Below, piece after piece: positions 15,605-27,693 of a stretch of DNA of 64,000 bases. Every line of letters starts with the position of its first letter. The first letter of the stretch is position 1. Source of the stretch: Lateolabrax maculatus (lineage: Eukaryota > Chordata > Actinopteri > Acropomatiformes > Lateolabracidae); assembly GCA_031216445.1 (NCBI GenBank), contig CM062201.1:1323501-1387500 (forward strand), written 5' to 3'. The notes beneath the pieces are model-generated. The model had not been told where the DNA came from. It saw only the letters and a program-made list of their open reading frames with translations, and made no database searches. The translations under genes were made by a program, and so were the position numbers.

Positions 15605-17265
15605 ATGATAACATTCTATTAGAGACAAAATTCATGATCTTGTGCCCTCAGCCAGTTCAGATATATCTTCAAGTACAGGAACCTTAGAAACAGCTGTAGA
15701 ACCAGATATATATTTAGACTGTTTTTCTCCAATTGACCACCAACTAACTTCAATGATTTCTTCATCTAAACCAACAACCTGCCTCTTAGACCCATCCCAA
15801 CTAGGCTGCTTAAAGAAGTTCTGCCCTTAGTTAGCACTTCTTTACTAGACATGATCAGTCTGTGTTCATCAAAAAAAAAGTCATACTGTGATAAAAACTT
15901 GGGAGGTGGCAACAACAACATAATCTCAATTCAATAATATAGTATAATACCATAAAGTATGCAGTAATACTGTGTACATAAAGTATACAATACTATACTA
16001 CCAGAGCCTTTAGTTATCAAGCTCCTCTTCTGTGGAACCAGCTCCCAATTTGGGTTCGGGAGGCAGACACCCTCTCCTCGTTTATGATATGTCAAAAACG
16101 TTCCTTTTTGATAAAGCTTATAGTTAGGGCTGGCTCAGGTTGTGAAGGAATTTTCCTTCTTGTATGTTAAACTTCCCTCTTGTAGGTTAAAGGTAACTTA
16201 AGACAGTGCTTCACAGGTCAGGTCAACTGCCTGTCTCTGTTCGCCTGTCTCATTCTGTGTGGCAGACAAGGCCGTGTTGGCTCTGGCATCTGGTAGAAAA
16301 AGGTCTGCAGATATCTTCTGTTTTCAGGTTTAGACACAACAGGCTGGTTGTTGACGCTGGATAAGAGAGACTGTAGAGAGGCAATGCTGTTGCTAGGACA
16401 GCAATGGTTGATGTCTTTCCTTGTTTAGATCTGATATCCAATAGAGTCATCACACATGACAGACTGAGTTAGGAATAACCCTATTTGGATATAGCGGAAC
16501 TTATCAGTTCTGGGGAGGGTTAAATACTGAGCTTCAGGACACCATCTTCAGATTTGGGTAGCAGTACGCTGTGATTCACACGTGGTGTTTCCCTTTTCTC
16601 CTCGATCAAGCTTCAATAAATATTCCTGTGTAAGACATCCTGGTCTCCTGAAACTTCTTGTTAGAGTGAACCAGCTCTCAAGATTTCCATCACACAGGTG
16701 AGCCCTGAACCATCCCTTAGTAATGCTGCTATAGGCTTAGACTGCCGGGGGATTTCCCATGATGCACTGAGCTTCTCTCTCCTCCTCTCCCTCTCTATCC
16801 ATACTCATTCTTATTCCACTAATACATGTTACTAACACCACTTATTCCCGGTATTTTCGTGCTTTTTGGCCTTCTCACTTTCTGCAGGTATTTCTGTGGC
16901 TGCAGGCCGTCTACTGCCCCCATGTTCCTGCTCCACACTCACTGCTGCAGTTATTATTATTAGTCTGATCTGTTGTCTGTCCTCCTGCTCTTTCCCCCCT
17001 CCCTCTCTCTCCTCCGCTTTCAACCCATCTTGGTCAATGCAGATGGCCGCCCACCCAGAGCCTGGTTCTGCTCGAGGTTTCTACCTGTTAAAAGGGAGTT
17101 TTTCCTCGCCACTGTCACCAAGTGCTTGCTCATGGTGGGAACTGTTGGGTCTCTGTAAATAGTATTTTAAAGAGTATGGTCTAGACCTACTCTATGTGAA
17201 AAGTGTCTTGAGATAACTTTTTTTATGATTTGGCGCTATACAGATAAAATTGACTTGACCTCCAT
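15605..17265 (+). mobile_element. CR1/L2-like LINE copy, interrupted by a solo LTR
   Basis: 15612-15830 encodes RDKIHDLVPSASSDISSSTG then AVEPDIYLDCFSP, from upstream of the RT domain. 16010-16135 and 16700-17265 are the 3' part and 3'UTR, ending in GGCGCTATACAGATAAAATTG and GACTTGAC. The same tail recurs at 33975-34200, 34485-34975 and 61850-62100. It is inserted inside another LINE (14895-15480 and 17270-18235) and itself carries the LTR at 16141-16694. Confidence 0.78.
16141..16694 (+). mobile_element. Solo LTR of an LTR retroelement
   Basis: A 554-bp segment begins TGTGAAGG and ends CCATCACA (TG...CA). It is flanked by the 5-bp duplication CAGGT at 16136-16140 and 16695-16699. Removing it and one CAGGT restores the LINE sequence GGCTCAGGTGAGCC, matching the uninterrupted relative at 51070. 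A TTAAATAC TATA-like box (about 16520) and AATAAA (about 16615) lie inside at LTR-like positions. No internal coding region is present, so it is the remnant of LTR-LTR recombination. Gypsy or endogenous retrovirus class cannot be decided. Confidence 0.85.
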
Positions 17266-17269
17266 AGCA

Positions 17270-18235
17270 AATTTCAGCCTCATAGGTACAAAGTTGCAGT
17301 TGCTAGAGGGTGGGCACAGCTGTGGACCAATGAACTGACAGACCTACACTCCCACTGTAAATATATGCCTGTTAGGCAGTTAATGGAGATATGGGACGGA
17401 AATCCCTGTGGAACAGGTGGCTGGGTTTACCAACCAACAGGGTGGCTAGTGTAATATTCTATTGGGATTTGTCAGCTGGAGGTGCATGGGCATCTCAAAT
17501 ATTTGATTTACTAGAAGAGTGTGGACTTTTGAAATTAAATGCACACAATCATGGTCAGAAGAAATCTGCCATAAGCCAAAATTGAGTATAATTTGCCTAA
17601 AAATCAGAGATCACCATGTGCAGTTAAGATGTGGTATTTTACCACTACACATTAGTACAGAGGGTTGTCTGAATCTGTGAATATTGAGAGCTAAAAGAGT
17701 TGAACAAAATTAATTTTATAGTGTCCTTTATATCATGATTTACAGCTACAAACAAATATTGCTTGAAAAAGTTAATGTTTCTGATTTAGATTTGATAGTT
17801 ATTGAGAATGGAGCTTTAATTGAATACCTTTTAGAACATGTTTTTGCATTTTCTGAATATCTTTCTAAAAATGGGAAAGGAGGACAAAAGTAACATGATA
17901 GATACATTTTTCTATTCTATATGGATTTAGGCATGTAGACTATGAACTGTATCAAATAGTGTTTGGTACTAATGGATGCAGATGTAATTTTAGTCTTGTT
18001 TGGTTTATGTGTTGTGACTTGGGCTTAGTATGTTATGTATGAGCATTATTTGTGGGAGGTTTATATGTATATTTATGATTCGATGATGTTGATGTCTTGT
18101 GCTATTAGATAATGGTGGGTTAACATGCCAGAATGTTTGGTTTGTTGTTAGGTGTAGCTGTATAATTCCGTGAGTGATGGGGTCATGTAAACGACACAAA
18201 AATAAAATATTCATTCATTTGATAAAAGTTACCAT
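17270..18235 (+). mobile_element. Non-LTR retrotransposon fragment, 3' part of an interrupted LINE
   Basis: The frame at 17391-17585 (FYWDLSAGGAWASQIFDLLE) resembles the C-terminal part of the LINE ORF2 whose 5' piece is at 14895-15480. The 3'UTR is GT-rich and ends with AATAAAATATTCATTCATTT at 18202-18221. Stops interrupt the frame. The family is not identified more precisely. Confidence 0.5.
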
Positions 18236-18691
18236 GCTAAAACTGTAACATACATAATTGTAAGTGGCCAGTTAGTAGGTACAAAGCTAATGTTATCAAA
18301 AACCATGTTGAGTGAAACTTTAGCATACTATGCCAAGTAACGTAAGGTCAGTGCCATGCTTCTTTTAGTTTGCATAGTCCTCTGAATATACATTTTTGTA
18401 CCCTGGAAAAGATTCAATTGATATTATTCATTTGTTTGTACACAAGTTGACCATTGGGACAACCTTCCAAAAACATGGTTTACTCCTAAACATTCGTAAT
18501 GAGAAGATTTATAATGTTACTCAGTGAGCATGCGCACTGAGTCACACCCACACACCCACCCACCGACCATTTTTATTTTACTGAATTCTTTACACTCCCT
18601 CTTTCACTCACTCACTCAGACCAAAGAGAGATCTAGAGTCAGCCTCTCTCTACCCCTTTACCAACATACAACTCAGTCTTTTGATTTACAA

Positions 18692-19216
18692 TGACTATGT
18701 TTACATGCACAGAATATTCAGTTTTTTGCCCTTATCCTGAAAGACTGTTACTAAATTCTTTACATGACTAATGAAAATTAATTCCACTAACATTGCTGTT
18801 TACATGCAATCCTGCATACTCCAACTAACGTAAAATGTTCCCATGACATACGTCCTAGTACAAACCTGTTGAAAGACTCTCTGTTTGTCCTTCCGACCAG
18901 GAATGTGGGCATGTATGTCTTCCCCAGCCTTGCAAACTGTTGGTTAAATGGTTTGTTTACAATTCACAGAGCTGACCATGAACAGGCAAGAGGCTGTGTT
19001 GCCAAGTGCAGTAAAAACTCTAATGGAGACACATATTCTGTCCAAAGAATGCTACTAAAAACCTAATTTAACTGGCATATCCCACATCTTAATCGGAAAA
19101 TGCTAAATTCAGAATAAGGCCTCATCTAATATGCTGTTTACATGACCCGTATCAAATTCTGAATATTGTCATATTCGGAATAATAGTGGAATATTACGTG
19201 CATGTACATGTAGTCA
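18692..19216. mobile_element. MITE with terminal inverted repeats
   Basis: The left end TGACTATGTTTACATGCAC is matched inversely by the right end, which reads TGACTACATGTACATGCAC from the other strand; both continue into AATATTC. The roughly 30-bp inverted ends enclose 525 bp without coding capacity. Sub-repeats of GTTTACATG occur inside. Probably a non-autonomous DNA transposon. Confidence 0.65.
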
Positions 19217-20371
19217 CTGATGAACTGATGCTGAAGAAAATTATAGGACATAAAAAAAAAAAAAGAGTAAAGTTGAGCATGGTGAATTATCACAAAACAA
19301 AATAACTAATTATTTATTTAAAAAAAAAAAAAGAAACACAGAAGAGGCTACAAAACTTCCTTTTCCATTCAGATGATGCTCAGGAAGATAACCTGATTTT
19401 CTCCAATAAAACAACATTTAATCATCTATCATGCCACATGCCCCTGTGTACCACCTGACAAAGTTTTATTTCAAGCTGATGCTGTGATTTGTGAATGTTT
19501 ACAAGGGTTTTTATAGTCAACAATGAGGAAGTAGATACCAGGGTTAGGCATGAATCCGGACACTATAAGCCTTATATTTAGTCACCTGTAAATGATGGGG
19601 CTTCCTCACATACTACAGTCTGAAAAACCTGGTATATTTTTTTTACACATTGTATTCATTCTATTAGAGTGAAATAATGATTACCTATTATTCCCTTTAC
19701 CACTGTTAAGATTCACTGGTTCACCTTGTTTTCAAGAGCTACTAATTAAAGAAGAAAAAACTTCAGTGTTCCATGGTCTTTTCTGTTGGAGGCCTTTCCA
19801 CCTTAAAAAAGTACATAATGATTAGGGACACTTAAAGGAATACCCTATTAAAATATTTGGACTCATATGTTCAACTGTTGCTTAAAACAACCTTAATTTT
19901 AAATACACAACTTGTGGCGGAGCTTTGAAGCCACGAGGGGGCGCTAGCATGACATGAAGCTAGGGTGAGTTAAATTCATAAAAAATAAATAAAACAACAC
20001 TAAACAAAGAGTGTGACCCAATCCAAAATGGCTCAGATGAAAGATCTGTATATAAGAGAATGGTAAGTTGTCTCTCTGATGATGTATGATAACAAAGGGC
20101 CCAGTGCAGAACAGAACTGAAACAGATGAATTGGATGTTATTGGAACAAATGTAGTACAGTGGAGGTTGTCTGGTCTTTAACTGGATTTTGGAAGTTGGT
20201 AGAAAAACAGCAGCCAAGCTGTCACGGTCTCTGTCTGTGAGCTACAAGTTCTCAGCCAGCGGCATGGTTTCCCTCCAGAGGGCAGCCACCATGGCAGACA
20301 CCACACACCCACCAGGTCTGACCTGCTTTAGTGCTTTAAGTCTGTTATGTCCATCAATCCGGCTCCTGGGA

Positions 20372-23300
20372 CTAGTTTACACGGATGCCTGAGATGAAGG
20401 GCAACCCGGTGCGAACCTTCTTCTTGTACTCCACATAGTCCTCTGCAAAAAAATGGATGAGAGAGAGCTCCTCCTCCTCGATCCGCTCCCGGAAGAACCG
20501 CCAGCTGGCTATCGTGTAGCCCAATATACACACCGGGTTACACAGCATGACCTGCAACAGTCAACAGGACAAAAACAGAACATGTGGGCAATCTCTTCAT
20601 AATTCATTATTAGTTATGCAAGCCACACCCATTTATACTTTCCCTCATAAAGTCATGAAAAACGCAAAACCCAAAGGCAGCAGTTCAAGGTAGGCGTAAG
20701 TTAAATACAGCACTATATTATTATACTATAGCCACATGCCTTTGATTAGAACCCATCCTTAAAGGACACTAGATTATGTATGTTTGTGTTATCTCAAGAT
20801 TTTATTGTTCAAATGTCACCACATTTAGTTTTTATCCAATTAGTCCATCTGTATCGTTGTGCTAAACTGGAGAAAATAAAATAATTATTTTACATTTTTT
20901 ACACTGGCAGATCAACAGAAGGAAGGAACTCCTCCTTCAACTACAGAAAAGTGCACCAACCTTACATTTGACTGAAACTAAAAGATAGGGAATTGTTGCT
21001 AAATTCCAGCTTGTACTTTATTATTTGATTGCATTTGGCAGAATTCATTATGGTAGAAGGTTCTTTTTTTGGTCATTCTACTACACAGTGTTGCAAAACG
21101 AAATATTAGCTGTAGTCCCATGTACACTCACTACCCACTTCATTAGGGACACCTGTTCAACTGCTTGTTAACGTAAATATCAAATCAGTCAATCAAATGG
21201 CAGCAACTCAATGCATTTAGGCATGTAGAGATGGCCAAGATGATTTGATGAAAGTTTAAACCAAGCATCAGAGTGGGGAATAAAGGTTACAAAGTGATTT
21301 TTAACTTGCCATTGTTGTTGGTGCCAGACTTTTGAATATTTCAGAAACTGCTCATCTAGTGGGATTTTCTCACAAAACTATCTCTGGGGTTTAAAGAGAA
21401 TGGTCTGAAAAAGAGAACATATCTCTTTTTGTAAAATTGTCATACAGTTGTAACTGTATGACAATTTTATCACGATTATAGTGATTATCACAGTTTAGCT
21501 TGAATGTGTGGAAAATATTAAAACTACTGGTAAACATGCTGAAATAATTTCACCATAATACTAGTGAAAACCACAAATAAGATTAGCAACACTATGCACT
21601 TTTTGGTAGCACAAACATTATCACAGCTGAGCCTTACGTAGACATACGAAAGCCATATCAAATTTCATTAACATTAAAGACCCCATGAACAATTGACATA
21701 AATACACGAGTCTAAAGAAGACAGTGATATATGGGATGAATACCACATTTCAAAACAAAATTTTTTTTGAAAAGGTTGAAACTGTGTGTGAAAGCTTGAA
21801 ATCTAATAAAAAGGTTTTGCAAGATTGAAACTAAGAACAACAACAAGATATATTCCTGTTATAACAAAATATTTTCACGTTATTACAACATACAACTTAT
21901 CATTTTATAACAAGTTAGAGAGCAGGGGCACACAGCTCCACATCCAGAGGTGTGTGGACACAGGAGGAATGCTGACAGAGGGCACTTGGTCGTGACCACG
22001 GTTCTCTGGTGGAGGATGTGGAGACGTGTTTTTTTTTTTTCCTGCTGGGTTTTTGTACCCCTAATCCTCCGCCAGAGAACCTGCTCTTTAACTTGTTATA
22101 ATCTGATACGTTTGTATGTCATAATAACGTGAAAATATCTTGGTATAAAGTGAAAAACCTTGTTTTAATTACAAATCTTAAACGTTATAACTTCATACTG
22201 ATCCCTTGTTCTTTTTCTGGCGTGGCACCAATAGCTGCACAGCACTTAGCCGTGCATCCTGTTAGCATATCCTCTGCACATCAAACAACGGCAAAGCAGT
22301 CTGTCAATCCCACCTAACCTGGTAAAGACGACGTGACTGGACTATACTTCAGCTAGGAGCAAACAATAAATTAAGAGCAAAATGCCCCTGCCTCCAGAAT
22401 CCCCCCCCACCCCCCTACCCAGACCGTCTGTTTTGGAGTTTCAGGGTTTCAGACCAGAGCTGCAAGACAACACTGTTCCAACATATGCGCACCAGTTTTC
22501 ACACCACCATTTACAACAACTAATACTTTTTTAAAATTTGAAAGTGTGTTGGAGAAACACTGTAAAAAGACAGCTTTGATTGTGAATATGGAAAACTCAA
22601 ATACAAAATAATGTTTGCAGAGATTTTACATTATTTTTCAGCCTATCAAGACTATATGCAAGAGGGCCACACTGGTGTAGCACACTGGTTAGAGTGCGTA
22701 CAATTAAGGCTTTGTCCTTGTTGCAGCAGCCAGGGTTTGATTCCGACCCGAGGCCCTTTGCTGCAGGTCAACTCTCCTCTCACTCCCTCATTTTCCTTCC
22801 TCTGTCTCTGTGAAATAAAGGTGAAAACGCAAAAAACTATATACAAGCCCTCAAAATTTAGTTTCAATCATGCAAACCCTTTATTAGATTTCAAGCTTTC
22901 AAACCCTGAGTTTCAACCTTTCAAAGCTTTTATTATTCAATTTTGAAACATTGGCATGACATTCATCCCATGGTGACAGTACTTACAATAAGCCCAACAA
23001 TTAACATAAATAAAGAGAAGTTTTGTATAGGAGTCTATAGTGTTTCTCCTGTTGGAACACTTTAAAACCAATTTGACAACTGCCGGATTTTAAATGAACA
23101 AAATATGTTGGTTGGGTGACTGAACTATGTAACATGTGGACACATAATGCATTTTTTCTATATGAGCCATAGGCTGAAAAATCTCTGGAGCTCTGTACTG
23201 CCATGTTTTCATTGATGCAAAACAAACCCACGTTTCATGCTGCACCCACGCACCTGTGTCTGGGAGACTGGTGCTTACTTTGGTTAATGCTGGACAGTAT

Positions 23301-23512
23301 TTACCGTGAGTAAAGAGTAATCAAATTTTAATGATAATTACAATTCTAAACGGTAATACTAACCATCTGGAATATTACCATGGTTTATCATTAAACTGGT
23401 AACTGTTTCATCAGTTACCAGTTTAAGAGCATCTCTGAATGCACAACACTTTGAACCTTGAATCAGATGGGCTACAGCAGCAAAATCACACCAGCAAGTT
23501 TATTAGGTACAA

Positions 23513-23551
<39 letters not shown>

Positions 23552-26500
23552 GTGGCCACTGACTGTATGTTACACAAGAAAAACTATATAGTATAAAAAT
23601 ATCATTATGATGACAGTGTCTGAAAAATTAAAAAAAACGGAAGTAATCTGAATTGCTGCATTATGATGACATATTAAAATATTCTACAGTGATAATCTTT
23701 ATGGAGAATTAATTGAACATGAGGCTGAGAAGTGCTTTTGTAGCTCACCTGTGTTCCTGTGCTCCAGTAGAACCAGCCAACATAGGAGGGGTGTCTGAAG
23801 TAGGAGTAGACTCCTGTGGTGACCAGCACGTGGCTCTGGGCCTTCTCATTCTGGACGATGTGGTTGAAGTTGGAGCCGGCCGTCAACATGGCTGCCTTAC
23901 GCAGGCCCTCACCACACAACACCATGAGAAGACCCACAAAGCTCAACCAGTTCAGCTGCTTCAGCTCTGAGAGAGAAGACAGGCTGATAAAAGTCTTAAA
24001 GTATGCAGGACCACAAGATTCTGCACACTTGATCATAGTATGTCCAGATTGAAGGTCATTTAGGATCTGTGATAGACCTCTTGTTTGACTCTATGGCATC
24101 CTTCATACTCAATATGAAGGACTGAGTGTGAAATACAGTCTAGCTTTAAATCAAACTCAAATCAGTTTCAAGAACAGAGTACGATTCAAAGGTCAGGAAA
24201 ATTCTGTTTCAGCTTAAGGTTTGATCTTCTCTACTTTTCTAATTTTATACTTTTCAAACTGCACTATTCTAACCTCTTCTCACTGAATTTCCCTCCCTAC
24301 CTGTATAACTCGTATAACAGTTTAGCTAAGCAGATCTGTCAGACAAGTCACCTGGTTATGCAGATGGTCCATTTGCAGACCTCATATCTAAGGACCTCAG
24401 ATCCACAAGCAACCATGGACCAATTGCAGGTCTCTCATTTTACCCAGCACTTTGACCAGCAGCTTCGACTAGCTTCTAAAAAAAAATAAGGTGTAAAGTC
24501 ATTGCGCTTCAGCTGTTAGACCAATGTGTACTGTGTATGATAATCAATTAATCAAAACTTCATATCTTCTGTTGCTCATCTCATTCTCAAAACTGGAGCA
24601 ACAGGTCTTAAATATTAATAATATAACCTGTAATCTAACGTTTTAGTTATTTACAACATTAGTTAAACGTTGATCCTAATTAGGCTCAATAAGGGATTTG
24701 GGTTCCATAAACAGATGTGATGCTGATTCAGATCTGATAATTTGCTATCAAAACCCACCCTACTGGCATCATAAACAAACAACCACATCACTGTCAACAT
24801 GCTGCCTTTGCCCATGACAAATGCATCTTGTCCAGCAGCTCCTCCAACTTTAGACACACCAGCTAGCAGGACTGTTTCTAGCTTTTTGGGGGCCCTATGC
24901 AAAATCTTGTTGTGCAAAGTTTATAATGGAGACTGTGTTAATGTTGTGTCTCTAAGAGAGAGAGTGGACTATGTTGCCTGCCAATAAATAAACAGTTGTC
25001 AATTTACGATACTTATCATCTCCCCCCCAAGTTAGTTGAGAGCCCTGGATCAGGAACTTCACAGACTAACCATGTGACTTAGCCATTACAATATTAACTC
25101 ATCCATGGTTTGCTATCTCCAGTCGGTACACGTCCTGAGCCAAAGGTTACTTCAGCATTCATATACTGGAATATTGACAGGCAATGTGTGTGACAAAACA
25201 AAATATACATGTAGAGTGATGACATGAGATCGATGACAAACCAACCTGGAACTGTCAGCTTCTCCACTGTGAACTCCACCCATGATGAGACAGCAGCTAG
25301 GGTGTACTCCACACTATGGTTGAGCAGAAACGAGTCCAGTGACAGGCTACGAGGGTTGATGATGGCCGTCACCAGGTATTCAGAGTAATGGAAGAATGAC
25401 AGGGAGCACATGTACCTGCAGAGAGGCACTATTACAACACATGTTCAACTGCAACAGTCCTGGATTACAAAATACACACTGCTGTCAGCATATGGCCATG
25501 CCCTGATTCACTGTGTATCTCTGTAGAGCAATTAGAACAATTAACAGTTAATCAAGGAATTGTCAAATATACATTTCAGTCTAACTGATATCACTGTGAC
25601 TTGATGGAGTGAAAACGATACAAAGTCAAATTGTCTGGGGAATATTATGGGGTGAGTACGGTTTATAAATAATTGGCTATAGAGGTTTAACTTTAAGATA
25701 TCAATTTAATAAAAAAATTATAATGTAGCTCTACAAAGCAGCGTCGTGTTACTTATATGAATAAATTGATCATACTAAATGACTAGTGACATCGGAACAT
25801 ATCTACTTACCAGCCAAAATGTGTCCAAGTGGTTTCAGATACGCTTATAATTAAGCCACAGCCAAAAGTAACTCCCAGAAAGCAGGCTCTCACAGCGACC
25901 TAGAACGAGTTATTACAATTAGGTTATCCAGGGTCAAACCGCCAGTGTTATTTTGAACAAATCCCAGTTTGCCGCATTGCATATATTCCCGCATAGGTTT
26001 CAGCGGGCTACATTGCGGACTGCCTATCCGGGAGTGCCCACGGAATACATGATTAATATGTGTTATCTGATGATAAAACCACATACCCAGCATTATATGG
26101 ATGATATTGTACCTCAATGGAGAACACTCGGTTGCTTTTCCCACCACAATCAAACAACTTAGACTAGCAAAGTTTAGCTAGATTTTAACCAATAACTCAT
26201 AACTGTTTATTTAGTTGATCACACTGAATTTTAGCAGGAGCCTGGTAATTCGTCAAATTTTACACAAACCAAGGCAACAATAAATAACCAGTTTTCTGAA
26301 TTGGATTCTGTGCCACATTCTTTCACGGCCCAAAATGAACCTGTCAGAGCCATTAAAAAAAACAAAATTAAAGTAGTCAAGTAGGGAGTAAGCCACTGCA
26401 GCTTTACCTAGCTTAGGTTTCTATCTTGAGCAGATCAACACCAGCTGTCTTGTTCCTCTTTAGCTAATAGGATTAACTAACATACGCTAAATAGGTAGCT

Positions 26501-26902
26501 AATGTTAGCTAGCTAGATGATATAACTAGTTAGCCGACATTAAAGTTTAAATGGCGGAGTTTGTCACGTCGGATTCCGAAACATGTGTTGTTGATTAAAG
26601 ACTTTATGTTGGACACCACTAAAACGTATACGCGCTTCACTCAAAATGAGAAGATCAGGCACAAGTTAGCCATCAATGCTTACCTTGTATAGAGGTCCCC
26701 TGTATATGATAAGCAAGAGGCCGTTGGTAACTGCTATGTGGATACAAATGGCTATTTTCCCAGAAGTTTCCGTCAGAAAATCAAAAACCCAGTCAAGATG
26801 TCCAAACCAGGTTCTGATCAGTGGGATTACAATTACGCTGAGCCCTAAAATAAATGCGTTTATACTTATTCTTCCTTCTAGCACCAACTTACTGCCTGCC
26901 AT
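20372..26902 (-). CDS. icmt: Protein-S-isoprenylcysteine O-methyltransferase, complete, 5 exons
   Basis: ICMT is the ER-membrane enzyme that uses S-adenosylmethionine to methylate the carboxyl group of the C-terminal prenylcysteine of CAAX proteins such as Ras, Rho and lamins, after prenylation and RCE1 cleavage. Coding exons are 26684-26902, 25811-25899, 25246-25415, 23749-23966 and 20372-20551, totalling 876 nt or 291 aa plus TAG (human 284 aa). All junctions are GT/AG and in phase. Exon 1 encodes hydrophobic transmembrane segments, which differ most from mammals. Exon 3 carries WYMCSLSFFHYSEYLVTAI and LDSFLLNHSVEYT. Exon 4 has RKAAMLTAGSNFNHIVQNEK and FRHPSYVGWFYW of the SAM/prenyl-binding core. 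Exon 5 has FFRERIEEEELSLIHFF and the C-terminal GLPFI. The ATG is the first in frame, close to the promoter motifs. Confidence 0.96.
21126..21420 (+). mobile_element. Tc1-like transposon fragment (second-type family)
   Basis: Starts with CATTAGGGACACCTGTTCAA and contains TGGCAGCAACTCAATGCATT, followed by a helix-turn-helix coding remnant (GFSHKT-like, GVYRE-like in broken frames) ending in AGAGAATGGTCTGAAAAAG. This is the 5' part of a common fish Tc1-like family. A related scrap is at 8618-8660 in an rpl22 intron, and a right-end scrap (GTTTATTAGGTACAAG, AAAGTGGCCACTG) is at 23490-23565. Confidence 0.6.
21432..21469. repeat. Perfect 18-bp inverted repeat (hairpin)
   Basis: Arms TAAAATTGTCATACAGTT (21432-21449) and its exact reverse complement (21452-21469) are separated by GT. 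The arm-perfect cruciform lies right after the Tc1-like fragment at 21126-21420, in an icmt intron (exons 4-5). Confidence 0.85.
21815..22165. mobile_element. Foldback/MITE-like element with about 100-bp imperfect inverted arms
   Basis: The left arm (about 21820-21918) and right arm (about 22078-22165) are inverted relatives: ATTTTCACGTTATT, ACATACAA and TTATAACAAGTTA on the left reappear reverse-complemented on the right. The central part (21930-22070) resembles 41660-41770 (CCACATCCAGAGGTGTGTGG / CCACATCCAGGGGTGTGTGG), so the family is dispersed. Confidence 0.55.
22662..22830 (+). mobile_element. tRNA-derived SINE
   Basis: The head has a degenerate A box (TGGTTAGAGTGC at 22687-22698) and a B box (GGGTTTGATTCCGAC at 22733-22747), both RNA polymerase III promoter blocks inherited from a tRNA. 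It is followed by the tail GAGGCCCTTTGCTGCAGGTC, a CT-rich stretch and AATAAAGGTG. It lies in icmt intron 4. It is not a functional tRNA, as no cloverleaf can be closed. Confidence 0.75.
23514..23551. repeat. (TAA)n microsatellite
   Basis: About 12 TAA units, directly flanked by what look like two halves of a Tc1-like right end. Confidence 0.9.
24815..24912 (-). repeat. Interspersed repeat shared with 63155-63250
   Basis: On the minus strand: GGGGGCCCCCAA-like start, CCTGCTAGCTGGTGTGTCTA, AAGTTGGAGGAGCTGCTGG. The same string with a few changes occurs on the plus strand at 63155-63250. Family unknown. Confidence 0.6.
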
Positions 26903-26929
26903 GATGAAAGTACTGTGCTGAAGGAACTA

Positions 26930-26962
26930 TCGCGAGACCTAAATGGCAACCTTGTGACGTCC
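26930..26962 (-). promoter_or_regulatory. icmt core promoter motifs
   Basis: Just upstream of the icmt ATG the minus strand contains TCTCGCGATA (26928-26937), which matches the TCTCGCGAGA element of TATA-less vertebrate housekeeping promoters. Slightly further up is a CRE-like half site (TGACGT on the plus strand, 26956-26961) overlapping an inverted CCAAT box. Assignment is by motif only; no start site can be seen. Confidence 0.5.
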
Positions 26963-27043
26963 AATCGTAGCTGTAATATTTAGCCAGCAACAAAGCATGC
27001 TGACAGGATTCTTTCGGTTTTGGAACAGCCCACAGACACTAAG

Positions 27044-27062
<19 letters not shown>

Positions 27063-27111
<49 letters not shown>

Positions 27112-27127
27112 GTTGGGAACTTAGCTA

Positions 27128-27204
<77 letters not shown>

Positions 27205-27205
27205 A
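27063..27205. repeat. (AT)n and (AT)n(GT)n microsatellites between icmt and rtel1
   Basis: Two AT tracts (27063-27107 and 27131-27161), the second passing into a GT tract (27162-27199). They fill most of the spacer between the icmt promoter and the rtel1 3' end. The remaining spacer to 27690 shows no gene. Confidence 0.95.
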
Positions 27206-27539
27206 ACTTCAATTACTTGAATATCCAGCCGAAGTTGGTGAACCCCCCCCAAAATCAATCAATCAAACCTTACTCTGAAGAATATATGGTGTGGGCTGGT
27301 TTGAAGGCGAGATGTACAAACAGCAGTTTTTCAGGTGGAGAACGAAGACATCAAAAAATGCACCTCATCTACAAATCAGCAGGCTACATTATGGAGCTAG
27401 TACAGCACTGCTGTTACAGAAGATACTTGAGGCACAAGTAGATTTTGTAAATTTAATTAACTAAAAGAAACACAAAAAACATTTTATTTTCCATATTACA
27501 TTCTCACTTTTCATGACATTAATTTAATACAGAACAGGC

Positions 27540-27545
27540 TTTATT
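27540..27545 (-). promoter_or_regulatory. Poly(A) signal of rtel1
   Basis: AATAAA on the minus strand, about 150 nt after the rtel1 stop; a second copy lies at 27483-27488. One of these probably ends the mRNA, giving a short 3'UTR. Confidence 0.55.
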
Positions 27546-27693
27546 TACAGTTATACTGTTAAGAGTCCAACACTAATCCTGGTTCATTAATTCAGTCTGC
27601 AAACCAACCACAGAAAATCCAGCTTCAGTGTTCACACAGCAGTAACAGTTATGAACTTTCTGAAATACACACAATGTGCCTGTAGCACAGATT

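Noticed and set aside
22662..22760. A tRNA gene (A- and B-box sequence)
   Set aside because: No acceptor stem or anticodon arm can be paired, and the CT-rich tail with AATAAAGG is SINE-like.
23371..23430. Hairpin TAAACTGGTAACT / AGTTACCAGTTTA as a regulatory site
   Set aside because: A 13-bp palindrome in AT-rich icmt intron with no context or motif supporting a function.
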